Source of the DNA: Pontibacter indicus
GTDB lineage: Bacteria > Bacteroidota > Bacteroidia > Cytophagales > Hymenobacteraceae
Direction of reading: 5' to 3'
Assembly: GCF_900156345.1 (NCBI RefSeq)
Contig: NZ_FTPP01000002.1
Span: forward strand, 1 to 64,000
Length of the DNA stretch: 64,000 nucleotides
In this document: positions 9,969 to 19,798 of the stretch, piece by piece
Numbering within the stretch: the stretch's first letter is position 1
How the letters are laid out: each line of letters begins with the position of its first letter
The notes under the pieces: model-generated
What the model was told of the DNA's origin: nothing
Seen by the model: only the letters and a program-made list of their open reading frames with translations
Database searches by the model: none
Made by a program: the position numbers and the translations under genes

Positions 9969-11951
9969 CTATTTGATTCGGAACTCTGTTCTTCTGTTTT
10001 GCTGGTGCATTTCCTCCGGACAAGACACCCCGTCGGTACAGTTGTTTACCAGCCTTGTTTTACCGTAGCCTTTGGCAGTCAGCCTGTCTTTGGCTATACC
10101 TTTTGTGATCAGGTAATCCACGGCGGCCTGTGCTCTGCGCTCTGAAAGCACCTGGTTGTACTTCAGGCTTTCGCGGCTATCAGTATGTGAGCTCAGCTCG
10201 ATCCTGATGGTCGGGTTTGCCTCCAGCACTTCGGCCAGCTTGTCCAGTTCTTTGGCAGCATCCGGACGGATATCCCACTTGTCCAGGTCGTAGTAGATGT
10301 TCTCCAGCACAATAGCTACGTTCTTCTCGTCGCGGTCGAATACCATGGCTACCTGCACCGTATCTGCGGCTGTTTTTGGCACTTCCACCTTCACATTTTG
10401 GTTGAGGTAGCCTTGTTTTGAGCCTTGCATGACATAGGAGTTTCCTTTGCGACCATCCATAAAGTACTGCCCTTTTGTATTCGTCAAGGCAGTGCTGCTG
10501 TCGTTCATATTCTGCTGCGCGATCAGGAGCTGTACCTGCGGCAGTGGAAGCTGCACATTTTTCTTCTGCTCGTTCTGCTTGCGCTCCAGTGTGGTCACAG
10601 CTATTACAACCGGTTTCTGCAACACTTTAAAGCTGTAGATATCGTCGGTGCCGTTGCTGCTTTCGCGGTTAGACGACAGCAGACCGGTTTCCTCGTCTTC
10701 GTTGAACATGATGCCATAGTCGTTCTTCGACGAGTTGATCGGATGGCCCATGTTATTCACGGCTGTCCAGGCGGCGTGCTTGCCCTCAGCGGCGAAAATA
10801 TCGAGTCCGCCCATGCCCATGTGGCCGTCAGAAGAGAAGTAAAGTTTACCATTCTGGTCCACGTAAGGGAAGCTTTCACGACCCGGCGTGTTGATCAGGA
10901 TACCGGCGTTCACAGGTTCTCCCCAGCTGCCGTCCGGCTGGCGCAAAGTATAGTAGATGTCCGTCTCGCCCACACCGCCCGGCATGTCCGACACGAAGTA
11001 CATGATCTTGCCGTCAGGCGACAGGGCCGGATGCCCCACGGAGTACTCTGTTACATTGTTAAAAGCAAAAGGCTTGATCTCGGTCCAGGTCGTGCCGCGT
11101 CGTTGCGAAGAATAAATCTCCAGTCGGTTGATGTACTCCTGCACCTGCGACTTGTCTACCCAGCTGGTTGGGTCGGCGTTGCCAGACTTGCGCTGCTGTA
11201 CCAGTTGCGTACGCGTGAAATACAGTGTCTGTCCGTCTTCCGTGGCCGAGGCCGTGGCGTTGTGGTACTGGTCGTTGATCATTTCATGCAGTGCAGCGGG
11301 TTTGCCCCAGTTGCCACCGCCGTCGCGGCTGGCCATAAAGAGCTGCAGGTAGGGGCGACCGGTCCAGCCGTAGGTGCCGGCAGTTTTTCCTTCCTGATCC
11401 ACGCCACGGTCCGAAGTGAAAATGATCGCGTCCTTGCCGTAGTTCATTGGGCTGAAGTCAGAGAAACCTTGCGCGTTCAGTCCGCTCAGGCGCTGCACCT
11501 CGGCCAGTGGCATTTTCTGGTTGATCCAGTTCATGGCTTTGTCGCAGGAGGCCATCAGGTGCTGGGCACGCTCCTCTGCAGCCGGCACTTCTTCGGCCCA
11601 CAGCATGTACTGCTGCTTGGCTTCGTCGTATTTGCCGTTGCTGCGCAGCGCCTCGGCGTAATGGTAAATGTTCTGCGGGTCACGGCCTGGCATGGCCACC
11701 ACTTGGGCGTACCAGCGCTCCGCTTCCACGGTCTGGCGCGTTAGACGGTAAGAGTCGGCGATGCGCTCGGCTGTTTTCACATCCGGCTTGCGCTTCTCGG
11801 CCGCTTTTTTGTACTGCTCCAGAGCCAGAGCAAATTCAAACTTTTCGTAGTGCTTGTCTGCTTTGCGGAGCTCCTGCTGCGCCTCGGCTACAGGTGCTGC
11901 GCCCAGCAACAGGGCAGCGGTAAGGTATAAGGGTATATGTCTGAAATTCAT
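9969..11951 (-). CDS. OmpA-family protein with TPR and PD40 repeats (PorE-like, T9SS-associated)
   Basis: The 660-residue product has a signal peptide ending AEAQQ, TPR-like helices (about 25-130), WD40-like PD40 repeats (about 150-430; SPDGKIMYFVSDMPGG, NGKLYFSSDGHMGMGG), a carboxypeptidase-like domain (about 440-530) and an OmpA peptidoglycan-binding domain (about 545-660; SSHTDSRESLKYNQVLSERR). This is the architecture of PorE and of the OmpA proteins that accompany SprF. It is the last gene of a leftward trio with a PorP/SprF gene and a large CHU_C-type gene, so it probably ties the secreted adhesin or its outer-membrane partner to the cell wall. The exact role is inferred from order and domains. 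Confidence 0.85.
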   Translation of the reverse strand: MNFRHIPLYLTAALLLGAAPVAEAQQELRKADKHYEKFEFALALEQYKKAAEKRKPDVKTAERIADSYRLTRQTVEAERWYAQVVAMPGRDPQNIYHYAEALRSNGKYDEAKQQYMLWAEEVPAAEERAQHLMASCDKAMNWINQKMPLAEVQRLSGLNAQGFSDFSPMNYGKDAIIFTSDRGVDQEGKTAGTYGWTGRPYLQLFMASRDGGGNWGKPAALHEMINDQYHNATASATEDGQTLYFTRTQLVQQRKSGNADPTSWVDKSQVQEYINRLEIYSSQRRGTTWTEIKPFAFNNVTEYSVGHPALSPDGKIMYFVSDMPGGVGETDIYYTLRQPDGSWGEPVNAGILINTPGRESFPYVDQNGKLYFSSDGHMGMGGLDIFAAEGKHAAWTAVNNMGHPINSSKNDYGIMFNEDEETGLLSSNRESSNGTDDIYSFKVLQKPVVIAVTTLERKQNEQKKNVQLPLPQVQLLIAQQNMNDSSTALTNTKGQYFMDGRKGNSYVMQGSKQGYLNQNVKVEVPKTAADTVQVAMVFDRDEKNVAIVLENIYYDLDKWDIRPDAAKELDKLAEVLEANPTIRIELSSHTDSRESLKYNQVLSERRAQAAVDYLITKGIAKDRLTAKGYGKTRLVNNCTDGVSCPEEMHQQNRRTEFRIK

Positions 11952-11969
11952 ATGCGGTAAGAGCTAATA

Positions 11970-12905
11970 TTAAAAGTATTGCGGCGTCAGCATTTTCGTG
12001 TCCTGCTTCTTGAAGAAGTAGTAACCTACCGAGATCTCGTGCGAGTGGAAACCGTTCAGGTCGTTGAGCATGCGGTCGTAAGAGTAACCCAGACGTAGGG
12101 CGTTGGTCACCTGCAATTCAGCGATTAGGGCCATGGCAGTGCGTTTCGTCACCGGGTCGGCCTCCTCATTCTTGTTGAAAAGGTTCATGCTGGTGCGGTA
12201 TGAGCTACCCAGCCACAAACGGTCGCCCAGCAGCACAAAGCCATTCAGGTCCACGTTGGCGGGCGCGTTGAAATCTTCTTTGATCAGCACGCTTGGCTTC
12301 AGCTTCACAAAATTGCTCACATCGAACACATAGCCTGTGGTGAAGTAATAGTGGCGAACCGGCTCGATCTGGAAAACATCTTTGTACTGGATCAGGTCAG
12401 AGGCGGAAAGGCCGGCATAGAAACGCGTTGTGTTGAAATAAACACCCAGCTTCACATCCGGGCGGTAGAAAACATCCTTGCCGGCAGGTATGCTCGGGTC
12501 ATCCACTATACCTAGTTCCGAACCATCCACTACGCTCTGCACCACACCGGCTGCTATACCTAAGCTCAGCGTTCCGCGGGCGCTCACCGACACACGGGCC
12601 GCCGCATTGGCATAAGCCGAGGTGGTAGAATAGGCACCGATCTTGTCACGGGTAAAGTTCAGGCCCAGGCCCAGGCGTTCGTGGCTGGTCAGGCCGTCTA
12701 CGCTCAGTGCCTGCGTGGTGGGCGCTCCGTCTATACCCGTCCACTGCGAGCGATGGAAGGCGTTGATGTTGAGCACACCTTTGGTACCGGTATAGGCCGG
12801 GTTGATGGCCATACTGTTGAAGATGTACTGCGAGTACTGCGGGTTTTGCTGGGCGTTCGCGGCAAAGGTGAAGAGCAGCGCCAGCAGGGTATAAAGTATT
12901 CTCAT
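11970..12905 (-). CDS. PorP/SprF family type IX secretion outer-membrane protein
   Basis: The 311-residue product begins with a signal peptide ending NAQQNPQYSQYI and has the family signature FNSMAINPAYTG, followed by a predicted beta-barrel with HRSQWTGIDGAP. PorP/SprF proteins hold or help secrete type B T9SS substrates at the cell surface. The gene lies 31 bases after the CHU_C-type gene and 18 bases before the OmpA gene, so the three are almost certainly one operon. The ATG at 12905 was chosen over the upstream in-frame start because it begins the signal peptide. Confidence 0.9.
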   Translation of the reverse strand: MRILYTLLALLFTFAANAQQNPQYSQYIFNSMAINPAYTGTKGVLNINAFHRSQWTGIDGAPTTQALSVDGLTSHERLGLGLNFTRDKIGAYSTTSAYANAAARVSVSARGTLSLGIAAGVVQSVVDGSELGIVDDPSIPAGKDVFYRPDVKLGVYFNTTRFYAGLSASDLIQYKDVFQIEPVRHYYFTTGYVFDVSNFVKLKPSVLIKEDFNAPANVDLNGFVLLGDRLWLGSSYRTSMNLFNKNEEADPVTKRTAMALIAELQVTNALRLGYSYDRMLNDLNGFHSHEISVGYYFFKKQDTKMLTPQYF

Positions 12906-12936
12906 GGTAATAAAATTTTCTAATGTATGCACTCGC

Positions 12937-15900
12937 TTATCGGAAGATGGTCACGTAGCCGCTATACTCCTGGTACTTGCCATCGCATAGTTTCACCCTC
13001 ACTTTGTAGAAGTAAGTACCCTGCTCCAGTCCTTTGGCAGCCCAGTCGTTCTTGTAGTTCTTCTGCTTGAACACCTCAGAACCCCAGCGATTGAAGATCA
13101 CCATCTCGTTGTCTGGGAACTTGTCCAGGTTCTTCACCAGCCACTCGTCGTTCTTGCCGTCGCCGTTCGGGCTGAAGGCTTTCGGGAAGTCAAGCTGACC
13201 GTCTGCCAGTTTCGCGTCCATGTCGATGCTGAACTCAGCTGAGCCTGCGCAGCTGCCGTTGTAAGCGATCACGCTCACGCGGCCAGTGGCGTTCGGGTTG
13301 CTGGCTTTTACCTTAATAGTAGCCGTGCCCTGACCAGATTCGATGGTGAAGCCTTCTGTCACCGTCCAGGTATAGGAGGTGGCTCCTTCCACCGGATCGG
13401 CAGTGTAGATCAGGCCTTCGCATACGCTGCTGTTGTCGGTAATGCGGGTCACAGGAGCAGGAGGCATCGTGATGTCGATGTTCAGGGTAGACCAGTCGCT
13501 GGCGCCGCATGCGTTGATGGCACGCACCCGCACCACGCCACCTGTTTCAGCAGCCGCTACGGTAATGCTGGTGCCGTTGCTGGCTCCTTCTATCGTCAGG
13601 CCACCGGTCGTTTCCCACTCGTAGGAAGTAGCGCCAGGTATAGCCTCAATGCTGAAGGAGTTGTCGGTGCTGTTGAGGCACACATTCATATTGCTCTTGA
13701 TCGCACCAGGGGTTGCCGGCTTCAGCGATGGCGATACAGCTACTTTGGCTACCGCACCCGCACCGCAGTTTTTCACGGTGTTGGTCGCGTATACCTCAAT
13801 GTCGCCGCTCGTCTCACCTACTGTTACGGTGATGCTGGTACCCGTCAGTTTATCGGCGCTCCAGCCCTGCGGCACTGCCCAGGTATAGGCATGGCCTGCT
13901 TCCGGCGACTCGATGCTGAAGGTAAGCGTTGCCCCGATACAGCCTGTCGTAGCGGTGCTGGAAATGGATGGTGCCTTTGGTTTCAGAGTCACTTTCACTT
14001 CGCGGCTGAAGGCGGCACTTGCATTACAGTCGTTTCCGGCTTTCACACCAATCTGACCACCCGTTTTACCTACTTTCACTTTTACGATTCTGCCGTTTTC
14101 ATCTTCGCTCACCACCGTCCAGTCTGCTGCCGGGAAGGTCCAGGTATAGCGGGAGGCACCGGTTACTACTGGTGTGCTATAAGTTATCTCCTCGCCTTCG
14201 CACAGGTCCAGGTTGCCTGCGATAGCAGTAGGTATAGCCGGTGTTGGCGTCACGATCAGCATCTTCTCGGTGGTGGTGCTAAAGCCGCAGGCGTTGGTTA
14301 CCGTCAGGTATACCTTGCCACCCAGCAGACTCTGGCCTTTCGGACGAACGCTCACGCTGGTGCCGGCATCGTTGGTGCCTTCTACAAACTCGAGGTTGCT
14401 GTCCAGTGTCCACTTATAAGTCAGTCCGTCTACAGCCGTTGCACGCAGGGCGATGCCGGTGGTGCTGTTGAAGCACATGGTCACGTCTCCTGTAATCGCA
14501 ACGCCAGCCGGTTCGCCGATCACGTTCACAGTGGTTTCAGCCGTCTTCTTGACGTCCTTGCACTGGGTGTTCACGTTAACTTTTACTGTCTGGGCATTCA
14601 GGGCAGTACCTGCAGTCACCGTAATCGTGCTGCCGTCAGCTGACTTGCTTACCGTTCTCCAGCCTGCCGGAAGGGTCCAGGTATAGGTGCCACCAATTAC
14701 ATCCGAAGTTGCCTTGAACGTCAGCTCACCGCCACGGCACACCGAAGTTGGCGCATCTACAAACGACAGTTGAATGTTCGGGCTGCATTTCACTTCCGGA
14801 ATCACTACTTCATCTTCGTCGTTGTCCGGATCAGAGTCACCAGGATTTCCCGGATTATTCGGGTCGCCCGGATTATTTGGATCGGTCGGGTCGGTCGGGT
14901 CAGTAGGATCTGTTGGGTCGGTTGGGTTTACAGGATCTCTGCCGATGATGCGCGCAATGTTGTGCACCTGGCCAGCCTTCATCAACTGTGCATTGATCAC
15001 TAGCTCGGCTGTTGCTTTTGCCTCCAGCAAAGGTATCTTGAAAGAGCCGGTGGCTGGGTCGTAAGAAGCGCCATTACTTACAGTAAAGTCTACCAGGCGA
15101 AGGCCTTCCGGCAGTTTCTCCCCAACCACAATGTTTTTCTCTACTTTGGCGCCGTTGTTCGTCACCACAATGCGATACTGCACCATTTCGCCTACAAAAT
15201 ATTCAGCCTTCGCATTTACCAAATCTTTGGTCACGCCAAGGTCAGGCAAGATGATCTCTACCTCGTCTTCGTCGTTATCCGGGTCTTTGTCGTTGTCTGG
15301 CGTGCGGTCGATGATGGTGGCCACGTTGCGGATGGCCCCCGTACCGACGATTTTGGCATAGACAATGAGTGTAGCAGAAGCCTTGCCAGCCAGCGTCGGG
15401 ATGTTGTAGATGCCTGTGGCCGCATCGTAAGTCGTGCCGTTGGTAGCCGTATACCTTACAAAAGCCAGCTCCTTCGGCAATTGCTCCCGCACGTTGATGT
15501 TGGTTTGAGGCGTAGAGGCGTTGTTCGAAACCTTGATCTCAAAAGCCACCACGTCGTTTACCAAGTACTTTTCTTTCGGATCAATCAGCTTCTTCGTTAT
15601 ACCCAGGTCAGGCAGCACGATCTCTACTTCATCTTCATCGTCATCCGGATCTTTGTCATCCGGGCGGTCGATGATGGTGGCCACGTTACGGATGTTGCCC
15701 GTGCCCACAATCTTAGCATATACAATTAGGGTGGCTGTAGAATTGCCAGCCAGTGTTGGGATGTTGTAGATACCCGTAGCAACGTTAAAGTTGGTACCCG
15801 ACGTCGCTTCGTGGCGCACATATTCGAGGCCGCTTGCCAGTTGCTCTCTTACGTTGATGTTTTTCTCCTCTCTGGAGGACGAATTTATGACCTTGATCTC

Positions 15901-17016
15901 ATAAGCGATCACATCGCCCAGATTGTAACTCGATTTCGGATCAACGATGCGCTTGGTCAGCCCCAGATTCGGCAAAATGATCTCTTCGTCATCCTTGTCG
16001 TCATCAGGATTCGGATCCGGGTCATCTCCGATAATGATTACTTCGTTCTTGATATTTCCGGTGCTGATAATTTCAAATACCAGTTGGAGGTTCTGCTTTT
16101 CGTACACGGCCATATCGCCAATCACCCACTCGTCTTTCTCCCGGTCGTAGGTGCCTCTGGTAGCCGATTTTACTTCCACCAGTTTCAAGCCGGAAGGGAC
16201 GTACTCCTTCACCACCACGTTGCGGGCTATACCCGGTCCGTTGTTGGTGGCCGTAATGGTATAGGTCACGCGCGCGCCCAGCGACACGTCTTTGGTGTCA
16301 ACGATCTTACTTACAGTCAGGTCGGCGTTGGTCACGTTCTGCAGCACCGTCGGGTTGTTATCGAAATAGATGGCACCTCCAATGGAAATGGCGCGGCCAT
16401 ACAGCGATACCCCTTTCCCGAAGGTGATGTCGCCTGTCGCGATGATGTTGCCATAAAGACTACTCGGCGCCTGGATCTCCACGTCGCCGTCTACAACCCA
16501 ATAAATGTTCTTGGTCTCAACGCCTACCCCTGAAAGGCTGAGGGCGCCCGGATTCACTTTCAGGTCGCCGTCGATCTTAAATACGAAGATAGGAGAGCTG
16601 CCACCCTGCGTCACCAGCAGCGAAATACCGCTGATTGTGGCGTTGCCCGTGATGCTGTATACCCCAGGGTAGATTTCGCGGCCATTGCCCAGGTTCGGGT
16701 TGAGGTTTTCGCTCTCTTGCATGGCCATAAACTCCCGGTACAGCCTGTTGGCGTCGGCCATGGCCTCAGCTGCCAGCTCAGTTCCCTTCTCTTTCTTACC
16801 TGTTACCTCCAGGTATTCCTCTCCGATAATGACTTTGCCAGGACTGATGCCAATGTCGCCACGGATCCAAGTGGTTTGGGGGCCTTTCACCACAATCTGC
16901 TCATTGGCCAAAGCAATGAACCTATTGACGCGGCCTAAGTTGATTTCTGTCTGTCCAAAGCTAAGGGTGTAGGTGGCAGTCAGAAAAAGGGTGAGAAGCA
17001 GTAAAATTCTACTCAT
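12937..17016 (-). CDS. Giant surface protein: ice-binding-like domain, DUF11 and PKD-like repeats, T9SS type B sorting domain
   Basis: The 1359-residue product has a signal peptide to about residue 21. An ice-binding-like (DUF3494) beta-helical domain follows to about 220, with steps such as SLYGNIIATGDITFGKGVSL. Four DUF11 repeats, each with a YTITATNNG-type core, then run to about 720. An acidic DPT/NPG linker precedes several PKD-like/SprB-like repeats, and a CHU_C domain lies at the C-terminus (FPKAFSPNGDGKNDEW, then FNRWGSEVF). CHU_C is the type B sorting signal for the type IX system and works with the PorP/SprF protein encoded next. It is likely a cell-surface adhesin or matrix protein. 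The ice-binding-like domain may serve adhesion rather than ice binding. Confidence 0.88.
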   Translation of the reverse strand: MSRILLLLTLFLTATYTLSFGQTEINLGRVNRFIALANEQIVVKGPQTTWIRGDIGISPGKVIIGEEYLEVTGKKEKGTELAAEAMADANRLYREFMAMQESENLNPNLGNGREIYPGVYSITGNATISGISLLVTQGGSSPIFVFKIDGDLKVNPGALSLSGVGVETKNIYWVVDGDVEIQAPSSLYGNIIATGDITFGKGVSLYGRAISIGGAIYFDNNPTVLQNVTNADLTVSKIVDTKDVSLGARVTYTITATNNGPGIARNVVVKEYVPSGLKLVEVKSATRGTYDREKDEWVIGDMAVYEKQNLQLVFEIISTGNIKNEVIIIGDDPDPNPDDDKDDEEIILPNLGLTKRIVDPKSSYNLGDVIAYEIKVINSSSREEKNINVREQLASGLEYVRHEATSGTNFNVATGIYNIPTLAGNSTATLIVYAKIVGTGNIRNVATIIDRPDDKDPDDDEDEVEIVLPDLGITKKLIDPKEKYLVNDVVAFEIKVSNNASTPQTNINVREQLPKELAFVRYTATNGTTYDAATGIYNIPTLAGKASATLIVYAKIVGTGAIRNVATIIDRTPDNDKDPDNDEDEVEIILPDLGVTKDLVNAKAEYFVGEMVQYRIVVTNNGAKVEKNIVVGEKLPEGLRLVDFTVSNGASYDPATGSFKIPLLEAKATAELVINAQLMKAGQVHNIARIIGRDPVNPTDPTDPTDPTDPTDPNNPGDPNNPGNPGDSDPDNDEDEVVIPEVKCSPNIQLSFVDAPTSVCRGGELTFKATSDVIGGTYTWTLPAGWRTVSKSADGSTITVTAGTALNAQTVKVNVNTQCKDVKKTAETTVNVIGEPAGVAITGDVTMCFNSTTGIALRATAVDGLTYKWTLDSNLEFVEGTNDAGTSVSVRPKGQSLLGGKVYLTVTNACGFSTTTEKMLIVTPTPAIPTAIAGNLDLCEGEEITYSTPVVTGASRYTWTFPAADWTVVSEDENGRIVKVKVGKTGGQIGVKAGNDCNASAAFSREVKVTLKPKAPSISSTATTGCIGATLTFSIESPEAGHAYTWAVPQGWSADKLTGTSITVTVGETSGDIEVYATNTVKNCGAGAVAKVAVSPSLKPATPGAIKSNMNVCLNSTDNSFSIEAIPGATSYEWETTGGLTIEGASNGTSITVAAAETGGVVRVRAINACGASDWSTLNIDITMPPAPVTRITDNSSVCEGLIYTADPVEGATSYTWTVTEGFTIESGQGTATIKVKASNPNATGRVSVIAYNGSCAGSAEFSIDMDAKLADGQLDFPKAFSPNGDGKNDEWLVKNLDKFPDNEMVIFNRWGSEVFKQKNYKNDWAAKGLEQGTYFYKVRVKLCDGKYQEYSGYVTIFR
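14838..14931 (-). repeat. Coding tandem repeat: Asp-Pro-Thr / Asn-Pro-Gly linker
   Basis: Short 9-base units encoding DPT, followed by NPGDP-type units, form a flexible acidic linker between the DUF11 repeats and the PKD-like repeats of the surface protein. The DNA is repetitive enough to expand or contract by slippage in frame. Confidence 0.8.
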
Positions 17017-17411
17017 AGGGAATATGTAAAAAAGCGTATTAAATCAGGCATAAATATAAAAGTATTTTCATAAACTTTTACTATATCATGATACTTATAT
17101 ATTAAAGATAAGTTTAGTACAATATAAAAAATACAATATATACCTTGCATTAAAATGTTGTAACAGCGATTGCATGCTATTATTCCTAGATGATTCTGGG
17201 CAATATTTTTTTCAACAGCAGGTAATTCCAGTACAAATATTTGAATATGTGCATATATATTTTAGTTATTAACTGAATATCCGGATATACTAATAAACCG
17301 TCCGTAGGTTACGAAAATGTACACTTTGTACGCCTTTTGTTATACAGGGCGGCAAAGAAACTGAAAAAGAATCAATTAGGACAGGAAAATTTAGTGAATG
17401 AAATCAGTACA
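17017..17411. other. AT-rich spacer upstream of the T9SS operon
   Basis: This gap is strongly AT-rich from about 17040 to 17330. It must hold the leftward promoter of the surface-protein operon; on the minus strand a TACTTTTATA segment lies about 50 bases before the start codon and is close to, but not, TAnnTTTG. No convincing gene was found; a 69-codon rightward frame beginning at 17337 overlaps the lipA terminator and lipA itself. Confidence 0.5.
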
Positions 17412-17456
17412 ATAAAAAAGCGCCCGGCCGGTTTTGGCAAACCAACAGGCGCTTCC
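17412..17456 (-). terminator. Terminator of lipA
   Basis: On the minus strand AAGCGCC and GGCGCTT form a hairpin followed by a T run, about 55 bases past the lipA stop. Confidence 0.75.
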
Positions 17457-17510
17457 AATAAGAAAGCAAAACTTTCTAAAAATTCTTTAAAAGATCCTAA
17501 AAAACCAGCT

Positions 17511-18422
17511 TTATACGTTCACATGGCGCTCGGCATGGTACGATGAACGCACCAACGGGCCCGATTCAACATATTTTATGCCTCGCTTCAAACCCTCTTC
17601 TCTGTAATGTTCAAATAAATCGGGGTGAATGAACTCCGCCACCTCAATATGGAGCTTAGTTGGCTGAAGGTACTGGCCCAGCGTCAGGATATCGCAACCG
17701 TTGGCGGCCAGGTCATCCATAGCTTGGTATACCTGCTCGCGCGTTTCGCCCAGCCCCAGCATAATACCGGTCTTGGTGCGCTTGCCATACTCCTTGGTGC
17801 GGCGGATCTGCTCCAGGCTGCGGTCATACTTGGCTTGCGGGCGCACACGTCGGTACAGCTCCTTCACCGTCTCCATGTTGTGCGATACCACTTCCTGGCC
17901 TGGCGAGATCATCGTGATCAGCGCGTCCCAGCTCGCTTTCACATCAGGTATAAGGGTTTCGATAGTAGTGGCAGGAGAAAGCTCTTTCACCATGCGCACG
18001 GTCTCGTGCCAGATGGCGGCACCGCGGTCTTTCAGCTCGTCGCGGTTCACAGAAGTGATTACGGCGTGCTTCACGCCCATCAGCTGTATGGCTTCGGCCA
18101 CGCGGCGTGGCTCGTCTACGTCGTATTCGTTGGGGCGGCCCGTGGCCACGGCACAGAAAGAGCAGCTGCGCGTACACACATTGCCCAGAATCATGAAAGT
18201 AGCTGTGCCGGCTCCCCAGCACTCGCCCATGTTCGGGCAGTTACCGCTCTCACAGATGGTATGCAGCTTGTACTCGTCTACGATGTTTCTCACCTTCGCA
18301 TACTCTTTCCCTACCGGCAGCTTTACGCGCAGCCAGTTTGGCTTGCGGGGCTGACCCAAAGCATTGAGCCCCTCGGGCTTAGCGTTGGGTTGTATTACCG
18401 GAAGTGTCATCATTTCATCCAT
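17511..18422 (-). CDS. lipA: Lipoyl synthase
   Basis: The 303-residue radical SAM enzyme inserts two sulfurs into octanoyl groups on lipoyl domains of 2-oxoacid dehydrogenases and GcvH. The auxiliary cluster cysteines are in [12 protein letters not shown] (57, 62, 68). The radical SAM cysteines are in CTRSCSFC (83, 87, 90). The conserved RSSYHAE motif is at the C-terminus. Clients encoded nearby include the system of gcvP and the fused E1 complex. A perfect Bacteroidota -7 box lies five bases upstream of the ATG at 18422, so the mRNA may be leaderless; the alternative starts Met4 and Met5 (18413, 18410) are possible. Confidence 0.97.
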   Translation of the reverse strand: MDEMMTLPVIQPNAKPEGLNALGQPRKPNWLRVKLPVGKEYAKVRNIVDEYKLHTICESGNCPNMGECWGAGTATFMILGNVCTRSCSFCAVATGRPNEYDVDEPRRVAEAIQLMGVKHAVITSVNRDELKDRGAAIWHETVRMVKELSPATTIETLIPDVKASWDALITMISPGQEVVSHNMETVKELYRRVRPQAKYDRSLEQIRRTKEYGKRTKTGIMLGLGETREQVYQAMDDLAANGCDILTLGQYLQPTKLHIEVAEFIHPDLFEHYREEGLKRGIKYVESGPLVRSSYHAERHVNV

Positions 18423-18426
18423 ACTG

Positions 18427-18434
18427 CAAAGATA
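18427..18434 (-). promoter_or_regulatory. -7 box of the lipA promoter
   Basis: The minus strand reads TATCTTTG, an exact TAnnTTTG match, ending five bases before the lipA ATG. A TTTG lies 23 bases upstream, slightly farther than the usual 19-21. Confidence 0.6.
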
Positions 18435-18547
18435 GGCATTATGCGTTAAGACTTCAGCAAATGCACCGGGAAATTAAGGCAGCGGAGCCTATACCTGGCG
18501 CACTTCCTTTTCAACAAACAGCAGTCTGGAAATGTTCTGGGAGGCCC

Positions 18548-19276
18548 TTACTTGCGACGGCCGTAGTAGATATTGAGGTACACGGAAGTGAAAGTGCTGT
18601 AGTTTTCGGTCTGCGGAATCATCACCATGTCCTTGAAGTATTTTTCCACCAGGAAGCCTACTTCTATACCTGTGATGCTCTCGCGGTAGCGGCCATATTC
18701 GAAGCTCATGCCCAGCTTGGCGTGCACCCCCAAATTGATGTTGGTTTCACCCAGGCCAGTGAGCACATTGGCGTTGCCGAGTGTGTTTTCGAAGTTCAGG
18801 TGCTTTTCCGGATCGTAAGCCTCGGTGCGAACGTCGTTGCCCAGACCGCCGCCATAATCGTAGCGGATGTAGTAAGGTATAAGCAGCCCGAGCGAGGGAC
18901 CAACCGCCCCCAGGGCATTCACCTGCACGCCGCTTTCGGCAGCTTTCCGGAACAGCACGTGTTCCAGCCCATAGTGCGGCCGCACAGCGAAGAAGTGGTT
19001 TTGCTTACCTGCAATGAAGTGGTCGCCGGAGCCAGGGTTGTAGAGCCTGTTTTCCTTCGGATGCTTGATCTCCACAATCTCGAGTCCGCCGAAACGGTAA
19101 AAGCGCTCTTTCATGAACCAGGAGTTGCGCACGAACGCGCCGCCCAGCAAACCGCCGTTCGAGTTCAGGTTGATGCCGTAGCTTAGTTCGTTCTTGAAGT
19201 CGTCGTCAGACTGAGCTGTTGCCGGCAACACCAGCAGCAGCGTCAAAACGATTGTGAGGACCAGGTTTCTTGCCAC
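18548..19276 (-). CDS. Predicted outer-membrane beta-barrel protein, function unknown
   Basis: The 242-residue product has a signal peptide ending PATAQSDDD and then alternating strands rich in Gly, Tyr and Phe, ending in TSVYLNIYYGRRK. This suits a small beta-barrel in the outer membrane. The start codon is GTG (19276), with AAAGG just upstream and no in-frame ATG nearby. No enzyme motif was recognised. It lies between ytxJ and lipA on the same strand but is separated from both by more than 120 bases. Confidence 0.6.
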   Translation of the reverse strand: MARNLVLTIVLTLLLVLPATAQSDDDFKNELSYGINLNSNGGLLGGAFVRNSWFMKERFYRFGGLEIVEIKHPKENRLYNPGSGDHFIAGKQNHFFAVRPHYGLEHVLFRKAAESGVQVNALGAVGPSLGLLIPYYIRYDYGGGLGNDVRTEAYDPEKHLNFENTLGNANVLTGLGETNINLGVHAKLGMSFEYGRYRESITGIEVGFLVEKYFKDMVMIPQTENYSTFTSVYLNIYYGRRK

Positions 19277-19440
19277 CTTTATACAGTTTGGGTTAGGTAT
19301 GTTCTCTCAAAAAACCGGATACCAAATCAGGCATCAGGCGTTCGAAGCCATACAGCCCGGCAAAAAACCCCAGGCAGGTAGGGCTGCTGTTAAGTAGTAC
19401 TACAGATGTTTAACCGAGGGCCCGTCTACGCCGCTGCACA

Positions 19441-19782
19441 TCAAACCGCCAGGCTCTTTTTCATGGAGTCGATGCTGATGCCCAGGTGCGAAGCATCATA
19501 CGTGCACATACCGTCCTGGATCAGCAGCAGCTGGGGCGACTGGTGCTGTACCTGAAACACTTCCGCTATTTCGTTCGAAACCGGCCGGTAACGCAACAGG
19601 TCAAGGTAGTATGGCTTAATATGGTCTACACTGGCTCCGTCCCACTGGCGCTCCAGCCTGCTTTTGGCGGTGGAACTGATGGAACAGGATGTACTGTGTT
19701 TGAATATCACCACCGGGGTGTTCTTCGATTCTTCAATTATGGTGTCTAGCTGCTCTGTACTGGTAAGCGGATGCCAATTCAT
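19441..19782 (-). CDS. ytxJ: Bacillithiol-system monothiol redox protein YtxJ
   Basis: The 113-residue thioredoxin-fold protein belongs to the YtxJ family, a putative monothiol bacilliredoxin that removes bacillithiol from proteins. The active-site region reads FKHSTSCSISSTAK, with a single cysteine in the position of the second Cys of CxxC-type enzymes, and the conserved cis-Pro region reads VQHQSPQLLLI. The open frame extends upstream, but the ATG at 19782 starts the family homology (MNWHPL). The gene implies that this organism makes bacillithiol, as many Bacteroidota do. Confidence 0.88.
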   Translation of the reverse strand: MNWHPLTSTEQLDTIIEESKNTPVVIFKHSTSCSISSTAKSRLERQWDGASVDHIKPYYLDLLRYRPVSNEIAEVFQVQHQSPQLLLIQDGMCTYDASHLGISIDSMKKSLAV

Positions 19783-19798
19783 CTTTATCAGGTTAGAT

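Noticed and set aside
10425..11744. Rightward 439-codon frame
   Set aside because: It is fully antisense to the OmpA/PD40 gene, with a His/Val/Arg-rich composition typical of shadow frames.
14770..15064. Repeat units taken for a CRISPR or minisatellite
   Set aside because: The repeats are in frame with the surface-protein gene and encode a DPT/NPG linker; there are no spacers.
17337..17546. Rightward 69-codon frame
   Set aside because: It contains the lipA terminator and runs into the lipA 3' end; no homology or start signal was seen.
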